Source: an uncultured Actinomycetes bacterium (GTDB taxonomy: Bacteria; Actinomycetota; Acidimicrobiia; Acidimicrobiales; Acidimicrobilacustridaceae). Taken from it: DNA of 14,646 nt. Under the pieces are notes generated by a model, which searched no databases, was not told the DNA's origin, and saw nothing but the letters and a program-made list of their open reading frames with translations. Position numbers and translations under genes: made by a program. Numbering within the stretch: the first letter of the stretch is position 1; every line of letters begins with the position of its first letter. Location: NCBI GenBank assembly GCA_945957335.1, contig CAMFLJ010000061.1, positions 1 through 14,646 on the forward strand. The letters run 5' to 3'. This document shows positions 1-8,668 of the stretch, in pieces.

Positions 1-48
1 CGAGATTCGCCTTAGTCTCGTGGGCTCGGAGATGTGTATAAGAGACAG
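1..48. other. Illumina Nextera adapter remnant (not genomic)
   Basis: Bases 15-48 match the 34-base Nextera read-2 transposon end: GTCTCGTGGGCTCGG followed by the 19-base mosaic end AGATGTGTATAAGAGACAG at 30-48. Bases 1-6 (CGAGAT) match the 3' end of the P7 primer tail. The eight bases between, 7-14 (TCGCCTTA), match the index I recall as N701. The order P7 tail, index, transposon end is that of a finished Nextera library molecule, so this is untrimmed adapter at a contig end. Genomic sequence begins at about base 49. Anything translated across 1-48 is spurious. Confidence 0.98.
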
Positions 49-496
49 GGACGTGCTCGACGCGGTGGAAGCTGCCCCGGAGCACCAGCAGCGACACCAC
101 CACCGCCGCGAGGGGGACGCTGAGGTAGCGGCTCACGCCGAACAGCTCGAACCCGGCGGCGACTCCGGCGAACTCGGCGCAGGTGGTGCCCACGTTGGCG
201 ACGACGAGCACGACCAGCGCGGCGCCACCGACCTTCACGCCGTAGCGCTGGCGCACCAGCCCGATCAGGCCCTGGCCGGTGACCACGCCCATCCGGGCGG
301 CGAGCCCGTGGAACATGATCAGGGCGACGGTCGAGAGCAGCAGGACCCACAGCAGCTGGTAGCCGTGCTCGGCCCCGAGCACCGAGTAGGTGGTGATGCC
401 CGCGGGGTCGTCGTCGGACAGCCCGGCGAGGAGCCCGGGGCCCACCACGGCCAGCAGCGCGCCGAGGGCGAGGCCCTTCCGGCCCGGACGCCTCAT
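49..496 (-). CDS. NRAMP-family divalent metal transporter, 3'-truncated
   Basis: The first 149 residues of an inner-membrane metal ion transporter can be read; the rest is lost at the adapter junction. The start is the ATG at 496-494, overlapping the upstream gene's TGA as ATGA, which implies translational coupling. The protein opens with a short basic end (MRRPGRKG) and then the NRAMP first-helix pattern GPGLLAGLSDDDPAGITTYS at residues 19-38. Further hydrophobic helices lie at about 48-63, 90-115 and 127-139, with the family-like loop ARMGVVTGQGL at 67-77. NRAMP proteins are usually above 400 residues, so under 40% is present. In manganese/iron NRAMPs the first helix carries DPGN, whose Asp and Asn bind metal; here it reads D30-P31-A32-G33, with Gly in place of Asn. 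That places it in a divergent NRAMP-related branch and leaves the substrate (Mn, Fe, Mg or other) open. The partner with an MgtE-N domain hints at divalent metal sensing, but this is inference. Confidence 0.85.
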
Positions 497-1371
497 GAGG
501 TCGGTGCGCCCGGTGAGGTGGTGGGAGGCGCGCTCGTGGCCCGACGGCGGTGCCACACGCGCGAGCGCACGAAGGGCCGTCCGCCGAGGCGGGGCGCCCG
601 GGCCAGCCGGTGCCGCCACCGGTGCGCGTGCTCGTCGGGCATGGCCCCGACGATCTCGGCCGCGTCGGCGTCGGGCATCGCCCGCAGCACCCGCTCGCCG
701 ACCGAGGGGTGCGAGCCGAGCACGGCGCCGGCGGCGGCCTCGGGGCCCGCGTCCGTGAGGACGTCGACCGCGGCGGGGGTGTCGAGGTGGGCGACGAGCG
801 TGGCCAGCCCGGCGGCGTCGAGGTGGTGCACCGCGGCCCGGGGCGTCGCCAGCTGCACCGAGTGCCCTCGCTCGGAGGTGAGGTGGAGGTCGGTCCACGG
901 CACCACGTCGTCACCCGCCCGCGCCGCGAGCCGGTGCAGGCCGAGGCGACCCAGCACGGACCCGAAGCCGACCTCGACGCCGACCAGCTCGAGGCGGGCG
1001 TCGGAGGTGCGGGTGAGCACCACGTCGGCCACCCGGGCCAGGCGCTGACCGGCGACGTCGACGATCTGGGTGTCGAGCACGTCGCGCACGAGCAGCAGCT
1101 CGTCGGCCCCGAGCTCGAGCAGCTCGCCTGAGGTCGTGAGCCGGCTCAACACCGCGCCTGGTCGCAGGAGCACCCCGGTGTGCTCGAAGCTCGCGACCTG
1201 GTCCCACGGCACCAGGACCCCACTCTCGTGGCGGCGTCGCACGAGCAGTCGGGCCACCGTGTGGGGCCCTTCCTCCCCGCCGAGGGTCACCGTGAGGTCG
1301 GCCACCTGGCCGACGATGCGGCCGTCGGATGCCTCGACGTCCTGGCCGAGCTCACGGCTGAGGGAGAGCAC
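493..1371 (-). CDS. PRC-barrel / MgtE N-domain protein, likely partner of the NRAMP transporter
   Basis: A 292-residue soluble protein with no membrane helix. Two PRC-barrel-like units are visible, about residues 4-70 (RELGQDVEASDGRIVGQVAD) and 94-165 (RDVLDTQIVDVAGQRLARVA). An alpha-helical MgtE N-terminal-type domain follows at about 170-257, recognisable by repeats such as LDTPAAVDVLTD and MPDADAAEIVGAMPDE. The tail is basic and Pro/Ser/Thr-rich. In MgtE magnesium channels this helical domain binds Mg2+ and helps close the pore. Here it lacks a channel domain but sits directly upstream of a NRAMP gene with a 4-base overlap, so a cytosolic sensor or gating subunit for that transporter is a reasonable inference. 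I chose the GTG at 1371 because the PRC domain starts at once. The frame stays open to 1506, but the extra residues are low-complexity and would cover the promoter region. Confidence 0.75.
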   Translation of the reverse strand: MLSLSRELGQDVEASDGRIVGQVADLTVTLGGEEGPHTVARLLVRRRHESGVLVPWDQVASFEHTGVLLRPGAVLSRLTTSGELLELGADELLLVRDVLDTQIVDVAGQRLARVADVVLTRTSDARLELVGVEVGFGSVLGRLGLHRLAARAGDDVVPWTDLHLTSERGHSVQLATPRAAVHHLDAAGLATLVAHLDTPAAVDVLTDAGPEAAAGAVLGSHPSVGERVLRAMPDADAAEIVGAMPDEHAHRWRHRLARAPRLGGRPFVRSRVWHRRRATSAPPTTSPGAPTS

Positions 1372-1456
1372 ACCACGAGCATGCCCCCGCTGGCGGGGAG
1401 GTGGGCGCACGCCTGCACTCCATGTCAGATAACCGTCAGAAAAACGGCCCGTGCGC

Positions 1457-1483
1457 GTAACAGTGCGGGAACGACCGGGAAAT
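1457..1483 (+). promoter_or_regulatory. Candidate GlnR-type nitrogen regulator box
   Basis: The sequence reads GTAAC, six bases, GGAAC, six bases, GAAAT. Actinobacterial GlnR sites are built of five-base units of the type GTnAC and GAAAC separated by six bases, so the first two units fit well and the third partly. A weaker copy of the spacing may start at 1429 (ATAAC). The site lies about 130 bases before the PII start codon and upstream of an ammonium transporter, the classic target of nitrogen control. Whether this organism has a GlnR is unknown from the window. Confidence 0.4.
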
Positions 1484-1600
1484 CGCCCCTCCGTACCGTC
1501 AGGCACGCGTCAGACGCCTAAGCGTCGTGTGACGTGGGAGGCGGACACAGGCGTCGTGCCCTCCCCCACGTAGGAACCCACGGAGGCTTCGGCCCCGATC

Positions 1601-1609
1601 GAGGAGGAG
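1601..1609 (+). promoter_or_regulatory. Ribosome binding site of glnK
   Basis: GAGGAGGAG ends two bases before the ATG at 1612, and the core GGAGG has suitable spacing. It settles the PII start at 1612 against an in-frame GTG at 1534, which lacks such a site and would add 26 residues unlike any PII protein. Confidence 0.85.
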
Positions 1610-1611
1610 CG

Positions 1612-1953
1612 ATGGTGAACCTGGTCACCGCGGTGATCAAGCCGCACAAGTTGGAGGAGGTGAAGGACGCGTTGAAGGGCATCGGCATCACCGGGCTCAC
1701 CGTCGACGAGGTGAAGGGCTTCGGTCGACAGGGAGGCCACACCGAGACCTACCGCGGTGCGGAGTACAAGGTCGACCTCCTGCCCAAGGTGAAGATCGAC
1801 GTGGTCTGCGCCGAGGCCGACACCGACAGCGTGGTGGACACGATCGTGGCCGCCGCCAAGACCGACAAGATCGGTGACGGCAAGGTCTGGGTCACCCCGG
1901 TGACCAAGATCGTCCGGATCCGCACGTCGGAGATGGGGGAGGAAGCGCTGTGA
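1612..1953 (+). CDS. glnK: Nitrogen regulatory protein PII (GlnK)
   Basis: A 113-residue cytosolic PII signal protein (the usual length is 112-114). It reads ATP/ADP and 2-oxoglutarate levels and, as GlnK, blocks the ammonium channel when nitrogen is plentiful. Visible landmarks are the opening VTAVIKPHKLEEVKDAL, the T-loop FGRQGGHTETYRGAEYKVDL (37-56) with the modifiable tyrosine at Tyr52 (Tyr51 in E. coli numbering), the B-loop TDKIGDGK (84-91), and the C-terminal signature VRIRTSEMGEEAL. The B-loop has Asp85 where most family members have Gly (TGKIGDGK). Tyr52 would be uridylylated or, as known in several actinobacteria, adenylylated by a GlnD-type enzyme, which is not in the window. Its stop codon overlaps the amtB start by four bases, so the two are a coupled pair in the glnK-amtB order. 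The GlnK label rather than GlnB rests on this linkage. Confidence 0.96.
   Translation: MVNLVTAVIKPHKLEEVKDALKGIGITGLTVDEVKGFGRQGGHTETYRGAEYKVDLLPKVKIDVVCAEADTDSVVDTIVAAAKTDKIGDGKVWVTPVTKIVRIRTSEMGEEAL
1935..1945 (+). promoter_or_regulatory. Ribosome binding site selecting the GTG start of amtB
   Basis: GGGGGAGGAAG lies inside the end of glnK, with core GGAGGA at 1938-1943 and six bases to the GTG at 1950. This favours 1950 as the start. The later in-frame ATG at 2010 has GGAGG directly abutting it (2005-2009) with no spacing, which is too close to serve as a ribosome binding site. Confidence 0.7.
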
Positions 1954-3569
1954 GCCTCCTCGACCCCACCCTCGAGATCGGCCCCGACGGGGCCCTCACC
2001 CAGCGGAGGATGCCCTTGAACGCCAAGCGACTGGCGGTCGGCGCGGCTGTTGCCGGCGTGACCCTGCTGGCCACGGCCGGCACGGCCTTTGCTCAGGACG
2101 CGGAGGAGGCACCGGCGCCCGACAGTGCGCTCCATGCGCTCCAGTCGGGCAACCTGCTCTGGATCGTCGTCGGCGCCGCCCTCGTGATCTTCATGCAGGC
2201 CGGCTTCGCCCTCGTCGAGACCGGTTTCTGCCGGGCCAAGCACGCCGCCCACGTGGTCAGCACCAACCTGGCCATCTTCTTCCTGGGCTTCGTGGCCTTC
2301 TTCCTGGTCGGCTTCCCGTTCATGTTCGGCGGCTACAGCTACGGTCCTGCAGCCGGGATCGCGCCGAGCCTCAGCTACGGGTTCGACAAGCCCTTCGGCG
2401 GTGGCCCGCTCATCGGCTCCGGCCAGTGGGTCTTCCTCTGGAAGGGCGGCTGGGCCGGCACATGGTTCGACGGCAGCAACCTCGCCTACACGGGTGCGGT
2501 CGCCGCGTTCTTCCTCTACATGGTGGCCTTCATGGACACCACGGCCACCATCCCGACCGGGTCGATGGCCGAGCGCTGGAAGTACAAGTCGTTCGTGATC
2601 TGGGGCCTGTTCTGCGGCGCCATCTACTACCCGCTGTTCGGTGCCTGGACCTGGGGCGGCGGCTGGCTCTCCCAGCTCGGCAACTCCATGAACTGGGGCA
2701 ACGGCTACGCCGACTTCGCCGGCTCGGGCGTGGTCCACGCCATGGGCGGTGTGGCAGCGCTCTCCGGTGCCATCGTCCTCGGGCCCCGCATCGGGAAGTT
2801 CGACAAGGACGGCAAGCCCCGGGCCCTGCCCGGCCACCACATCCCGATGGCGATGCTGGGCACCTTCATCCTGCTGTTCGGGTGGTTCGGCTTCAACGCC
2901 GCCTCCACCTTCGCCTCGAGCGACCCGCAGTTCGGTCTGGTGGCGGCCAACACCGCCATCGCCGGCGCCTTCGGCGGCTTCGCCTCGATGCTGTGGATCT
3001 GGACCCGCACCGGCAAGCCGGACCCGGCGATGATGGCCAACGGCATGCTCGCCGGCCTGGTGATCATCACGGCCCCATGCGCGTTCGTCGACCCGTGGAT
3101 CGCGATGGTCCTCGGCATCATCGCCGGCGTCGTCGTGATCGAGGCGGTGTTCTTCGTCGAGCGTGTGATGAAGATCGACGATCCGGTCGGTGCCATCTCC
3201 GTGCACGGCGTGTGCGGCATCCTCGGCGTGCTCTCCATCGGCTTCGTGGCGAATGGTAAGTACGGCGCCGGCTGGAACGCCACGACGACCTACACCGACG
3301 CTGAAGGTGCCGCCAAGGGCGTCACCGGGCTCTTCTACGGCGGCGGTGGCGGCCAGCTCCTGTCGCAGCTCGCCGGCGCAGTGACGATCCTCATCGTCGG
3401 TACTGGATTGTCGTTCGCCTTCTTCAAGATCCAGAACGCCCTCACCAAGGGCGGGATCCGCAGCAACCAGGACGAGGAGATCGCAGGCCTCGACCTCCCG
3501 GAGATGGGCGTCCTCGCCTACCCGGACTTCGCTGGCACCCACGAGAGCCTGGCCGGCGCCGAGTCGTAA
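1950..3569 (+). CDS. amtB: Ammonium transporter (Amt family)
   Basis: An inner-membrane ammonium channel of 539 residues from the GTG. Family landmarks: FALVETGFCRAKHAAH at the first core helix, MDTTATIPTGSMAERWKYKS, DFAGSGVVHAMGG with the first pore histidine (His263), the stretch around LLFGWFGFNAAST, and SVHGVCGILGVLS with the second pore histidine (His419). The cytosolic tail contains GLDLPEMGVLAYP, the conserved region that contacts GlnK. A signal peptide is clear at residues 21-48 (MPLNAKRLAV... ending TAFA before QD). Starting at GTG 1950 puts 20 polar residues before that signal peptide; starting at the ATG at 2010 (Met21) would not. The ribosome site favours 1950, the signal peptide favours 2010. 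It overlaps glnK by four bases and ends just before a strong hairpin. It is longer than E. coli AmtB (428), with added length in the leader, the loops and the tail. Confidence 0.95.
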   Translation: MSLLDPTLEIGPDGALTQRRMPLNAKRLAVGAAVAGVTLLATAGTAFAQDAEEAPAPDSALHALQSGNLLWIVVGAALVIFMQAGFALVETGFCRAKHAAHVVSTNLAIFFLGFVAFFLVGFPFMFGGYSYGPAAGIAPSLSYGFDKPFGGGPLIGSGQWVFLWKGGWAGTWFDGSNLAYTGAVAAFFLYMVAFMDTTATIPTGSMAERWKYKSFVIWGLFCGAIYYPLFGAWTWGGGWLSQLGNSMNWGNGYADFAGSGVVHAMGGVAALSGAIVLGPRIGKFDKDGKPRALPGHHIPMAMLGTFILLFGWFGFNAASTFASSDPQFGLVAANTAIAGAFGGFASMLWIWTRTGKPDPAMMANGMLAGLVIITAPCAFVDPWIAMVLGIIAGVVVIEAVFFVERVMKIDDPVGAISVHGVCGILGVLSIGFVANGKYGAGWNATTTYTDAEGAAKGVTGLFYGGGGGQLLSQLAGAVTILIVGTGLSFAFFKIQNALTKGGIRSNQDEEIAGLDLPEMGVLAYPDFAGTHESLAGAES

Positions 3570-3604
3570 CCGACCCGTCACCGCGGCGCTCTCGTCGCAT
3601 CACT

Positions 3605-3641
3605 CGCCGGCCCGGTGGGGCTCCGCTCCACCGGGCCGGCG
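3605..3641 (+). terminator. Strong hairpin after glnK-amtB
   Basis: A perfect 14-base-pair inverted repeat, left arm 3605-3618 (CGCCGGCCCGGTGG) and right arm 3628-3641, with two more G-C pairs possible inside the loop. It lies 35 bases after the amtB stop. No T-run follows, as is common for hairpin terminators in GC-rich actinobacteria. Confidence 0.75.
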
Positions 3642-3740
3642 GCACCACCACCCTCACCCCGAGGGACCCAAATGTGAACGGTTCGTGACCGCAGCCCCCG
3701 ATCGCTCGACACGGACCACCCGGAAAGGCACCCTGCTCCC

Positions 3741-4184
3741 ATGGCTCGCACCACCACCACCGGCAAGCTCCTGACCAAGGCCCCCAGCGCCAAGCAGGCG
3801 AAGATGGCGAAGGCGCCGGTCGTCGACGCCGAGTTCGCTGCCGAGTGGAACTCGCTCGAGAAGGTCGACCGCCGCCAGATCCGACGTCTCGTCCGCATCG
3901 GCCGACCGCAGGAGACCGCCGCTGACGCCCGCCTGGCCGTGGCCTTCGCCGCCTACCAGCGCTCACGGGCCTGGTACCGGTTCTTCTACCTCTGGATCGC
4001 TCCGCTGGCCGTTGCCGGCCTCATCGCCGGCGTCAACCTGCACCCGATCTTCATCGGCATGGTGCTCGGCGGTCTGGCGATCGCCTACATGAGCCGTCGC
4101 AACTACAAGCGGGCCGACAAGATCAACGCACCGGTGCTCGCCGACGGCACCAACGCCTCGTCGGTCGCGCCAGCCGCTGCCTGA
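3741..4184 (+). CDS. Small two-helix membrane protein, function unknown
   Basis: 147 residues that I do not recognise as a named family. The first 80 residues are polar and basic. They start with a Thr/Lys/Ala-rich segment (to about 28), followed by a likely helical charged stretch (about 29-75, including VDRRQIRRLVRIGRP and ADARLAVAFAAYQRSRAW). Two membrane helices follow at about 81-97 and 100-117, joined by a very short turn (GVNLHP), so both ends should face the cytosol. A basic patch (SRRNYKRADK) comes straight after the second helix, and the tail is Ala/Ser-rich. The start at 3741 has a weak upstream GGAAAGG at 3721-3727. The gene is bracketed by hairpins (3605-3641 and 4223-4265), so it is probably a single-gene unit despite lying next to amtB. 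Frame and composition look like real coding. Confidence 0.75.
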   Translation: MARTTTTGKLLTKAPSAKQAKMAKAPVVDAEFAAEWNSLEKVDRRQIRRLVRIGRPQETAADARLAVAFAAYQRSRAWYRFFYLWIAPLAVAGLIAGVNLHPIFIGMVLGGLAIAYMSRRNYKRADKINAPVLADGTNASSVAPAAA

Positions 4185-4222
4185 GCCCGGCCAGCCCGCT
4201 TCGGCCATCTGCCCTGGCGACT

Positions 4223-4265
4223 CGGTGCGCAGGACCCGCCCCTCGCGGGCCGGTCCGGCGCACCG
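4223..4265 (+). terminator. Likely terminator hairpin with short T-run
   Basis: Arms CGGTGCGC (4223-4230) and GCGCACCG (4258-4265) pair fully. Inside them GGACC (4232-4236) pairs with GGTCC (4252-4256). TTT follows at 4266-4268. It lies 38 bases after the two-helix membrane protein and 31 bases before the next gene, so it probably separates the two. Confidence 0.6.
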
Positions 4266-4296
4266 TTTCGCGTGCGGGTGCGGGTAGGACTGGGTG

Positions 4297-4719
4297 ATGG
4301 ACGACGGCGTGCACGACGACGAGATCCGCCGGCTCCTGGCCGACACCACCACCTGGGCGGTGGTCGGCTGGTCGCCCCGGCCCGACCGGGCCAGCCACGG
4401 GGTGGCGGCGTTCCTGCACCGCCAGGGCAAGCGGGTGCTGCCGGTGAACCCCACGTGCGCCGGGGCCGAGACCGACCTGGGCTCGGTGGTGCTGGCGTCG
4501 CTCGACGACGTCGACGGGCCCATCGACGTGGTCGACGTGTTCCGCCGCTCGTCGCAGGCCGGTGCCGTGGCCGACCAGGCCGTGGCCGTCGGCGCCGGCG
4601 CGGTGTGGATGCAGCTCGACGTGGTCGACGAGGCCGCCGCCGAGCGGGCCCGGGCCGCCGGGCTCACCGTCGTGATGGACCGTTGCCCCAAGATCGAGTG
4701 GCCCCGCCTGATGCGCTGA
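4297..4719 (+). CDS. CoA-binding domain protein (YccU-like)
   Basis: A 140-residue cytosolic protein made of a single Rossmann-type CoA-binding domain of the YccU kind. Diagnostic stretches are WAVVGWSPRPDRASHGVAAF (20-39), KRVLPVNP (45-52), IDVVDVFRRS (76-85), AVWMQLDVVDEAAAERA (102-118) and VVMDRCPKIEWPRL (125-138). The length and end point match the stand-alone family. These proteins bind CoA; no enzymatic reaction is firmly assigned to them, and none should be inferred here. The ATG at 4297 is preceded directly by an in-frame GTG at 4294, which would add one residue. There is no convincing ribosome site. TAGGAC at 4285-4290 resembles a -10 element six bases before the ATG, so a leaderless message is possible. 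A double hairpin follows the stop. Confidence 0.88.
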   Translation: MDDGVHDDEIRRLLADTTTWAVVGWSPRPDRASHGVAAFLHRQGKRVLPVNPTCAGAETDLGSVVLASLDDVDGPIDVVDVFRRSSQAGAVADQAVAVGAGAVWMQLDVVDEAAAERARAAGLTVVMDRCPKIEWPRLMR

Positions 4720-4742
4720 GGGGGCCGCACCGTCCCCGGACG

Positions 4743-4795
4743 CGATCCTGCCCGCAGTCCGCACGCCGGGGGCGTGGGTCTCGCGGGCAGGATCG
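4743..4795. terminator. Bidirectional two-tier terminator between convergent genes
   Basis: An outer perfect 13-base inverted repeat (CGATCCTGCCCGC at 4743-4755 and its complement at 4783-4795) encloses an inner hairpin CACGCC-GGG-GGCGTG at 4762-4776. It sits between the ends of the CoA-binding gene (stop 4719) and the pyrophosphatase gene (stop 4830 on the other strand), where one structure can serve both directions. Confidence 0.75.
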
Positions 4796-4829
4796 GTGAG
4801 ACGGGGGAGCGGACCGCGGTCCGCCGGGC

Positions 4830-7355
<2,526 letters not shown>

Positions 7356-7441
7356 CGAGTCCGTCCTGTTCTGGGTTCCCGGCCGCGTTGCCGGAGGTCG
7401 ATGAGCGCGCGCGATCCCTGAGGCCCGCACACGGCCTGCAG

Positions 7442-7471
7442 ATTTCAGCCGTGACGGTGAGATTGAGTCAA
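7442..7471 (-). promoter_or_regulatory. Putative sigma-70-type promoter of hppA
   Basis: On the minus strand TTGACT (7471-7466) is followed after 18 bases by TGAAAT (7447-7442). The -35 matches the consensus in five of six bases and the -10 in four of six. Transcription would start near 7435 and give a leader of about 80 bases before the hppA ATG. The -35 lies within the small palindrome TTGAGTCAA (7463-7471). Confidence 0.45.
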
Positions 7472-7569
7472 GCTGACGCGGTGACGGGCGTCGCACAGGG
7501 GCCGGTCTGGGGCCCTGCGCCCGGCCCCGGTCGTCGCCCCCCGCAGCCCCGGGATGCGAACATGGCGGG

Positions 7570-8601
7570 GTGAGCCACGACCACGACCACGGTGCCGCGG
7601 GGCACCGCCACGGGCCGGGCCACGACCGCTCTGCCGGGGGCCACGACGACGGCGCCGGCCCGCACTCCCACGTCCCGAGCAGCACCACGGCGCTCGTGGT
7701 CGCCATCGGCGCCAACACCGCCCTGCTGGTCGTGCAGGTGGTGGTCGCCTTCGCCGTCGGCTCGCTCGCCCTGGCGGCCGACTCGCTCCACAACGCCTCC
7801 GACGTCGTCGCCCTCGTGATCGCCCTGATCGGGCAGGTGCTCCTCACCCGCCCCCCGAGCCGGAGCCGCACCTACGGCTACGGCCGGGCCGAGGTGCTCG
7901 CCGCCCTCGTGAACTCGGCGGTGCTGATCGCCATCACCGGGTGGGTCGTGGTCGAGGCCATCGGCCGCCTCGGCGACCCCCACGAGGTGCAGGCCGGCCC
8001 GATGCTCGTCGTCGGCCTGCTCGGCATCGCGGTGAACGGCGGGAGCGCCTGGTACCTCGCCCGCAGCGGCAGCTCGCTCAACATCCGGGCCGCGTTCTGG
8101 CACCTCGCCGGCGACGCGCTCGGCTCGCTCGGGGTGGTCGTGGCGGCCATCGCCATCGGTGAGCTCGGCTGGGAGTGGGCCGACCCGGTGGCGTCGATCC
8201 TGATCTCGGTGCTCGTCATCTGGGCGGTGCTCGGCGTGCTGCGCGAGTCGGTCGGGGTGCTGCTCGAGGCCGCGCCCCGTGGCGTCGACCCGGTCGAGGT
8301 CACCGACGCGCTCGAGGCGATGCCCGGCATCACCGGGGTGCACCACCTCCACATCTGGTCGCTCGACTCCGAGACGCCGGCGCTCACCGCCCACCTCCAG
8401 TTCGGCCACGACACCGACCTGCACCGGGCCCAGGCCCTGGCCGACGCCGCCAGCGGCGAGCTGCGCGAGCGCTTCGGCATCGTGCACACGACCTTCCAGG
8501 TCGAGTGCGGCGACTGCGACCCGCCCGTGGCGTTCACGCCGCGGACCGACGGCGACCAGCGCGAGCCCGGCGACCGCCCCCGCCACCCCCACGACCACTG
8601 A
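7570..8601 (+). CDS. Cation diffusion facilitator, zinc exporter (CzcD/ZitB type)
   Basis: A 343-residue inner-membrane antiporter that exports divalent metal, probably Zn2+, in exchange for protons. Six membrane helices are expected. Helix 2 carries ADSLHNASD with metal ligands His74 and Asp78. Helix 5 carries HLAGDALGS with His178 and Asp182. This His-Asp/His-Asp set is typical of the Zn-transporting branch, as opposed to the Asp-rich iron/manganese branch. The cytosolic C-terminal domain (about 235-315) includes GVHHLHIWSLD. The N-terminus is rich in His (SHDHDHGAAGHRHGPGHD...), and the tail has CGDC (313-316) and ends HPHDH, all likely metal-binding. The GTG at 7570 is the only start that includes the His-rich end. 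No clear ribosome site is present. It is divergent from hppA, with 214 bases of shared control region. Confidence 0.93.
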   Translation: MSHDHDHGAAGHRHGPGHDRSAGGHDDGAGPHSHVPSSTTALVVAIGANTALLVVQVVVAFAVGSLALAADSLHNASDVVALVIALIGQVLLTRPPSRSRTYGYGRAEVLAALVNSAVLIAITGWVVVEAIGRLGDPHEVQAGPMLVVGLLGIAVNGGSAWYLARSGSSLNIRAAFWHLAGDALGSLGVVVAAIAIGELGWEWADPVASILISVLVIWAVLGVLRESVGVLLEAAPRGVDPVEVTDALEAMPGITGVHHLHIWSLDSETPALTAHLQFGHDTDLHRAQALADAASGELRERFGIVHTTFQVECGDCDPPVAFTPRTDGDQREPGDRPRHPHDH

Positions 8602-8629
8602 CCCACACGAAGCCGGCTCACGACGGTGC

Positions 8630-8648
8630 GGTCTCCGCAACGGAGAGC
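8630..8648. terminator. Weak hairpin between convergent genes
   Basis: TCTCCG (8632-8637) and CGGAGA (8641-8646) form a 6-base-pair stem with loop CAA. It lies in the 67-base gap between the zinc exporter and the beta-propeller gene, whose 3' ends face each other. There is no T-run and the stem is short, so this is tentative. Confidence 0.35.
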
Positions 8649-8668
8649 CAGCGTCGAGGCGGCCCTGG

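Noticed and set aside
1432..1502. Direct repeat ACCGTCAG at 1432-1439 and 1495-1502 in the glnK upstream region
   Set aside because: Two short copies 63 bases apart in GC-rich DNA are too weak to call as an operator without conservation data.
1372..1506. 45-residue N-terminal extension of the PRC/MgtE-N protein
   Set aside because: It lacks domain similarity, is Arg/Pro/Gly-rich, and overlaps the likely regulatory region shared with glnK.
1749..3581. 610-residue open frame on the minus strand across amtB
   Set aside because: It is antisense to a well-supported ammonium transporter, has low-complexity charged composition (His/Glu/Asp-rich runs), and arises from codon bias in GC-rich DNA.
3676..3684. 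Small palindrome GAACGGTTC before the 147-residue protein
   Set aside because: Nine bases, single copy, with no promoter elements around it; chance occurrence cannot be excluded.
7356..7871. 172-residue N-terminal extension of the pyrophosphatase
   Set aside because: It would cover the divergent promoter and run antisense to the start of the zinc exporter. The ATG at 7355 gives the usual family N-terminus.
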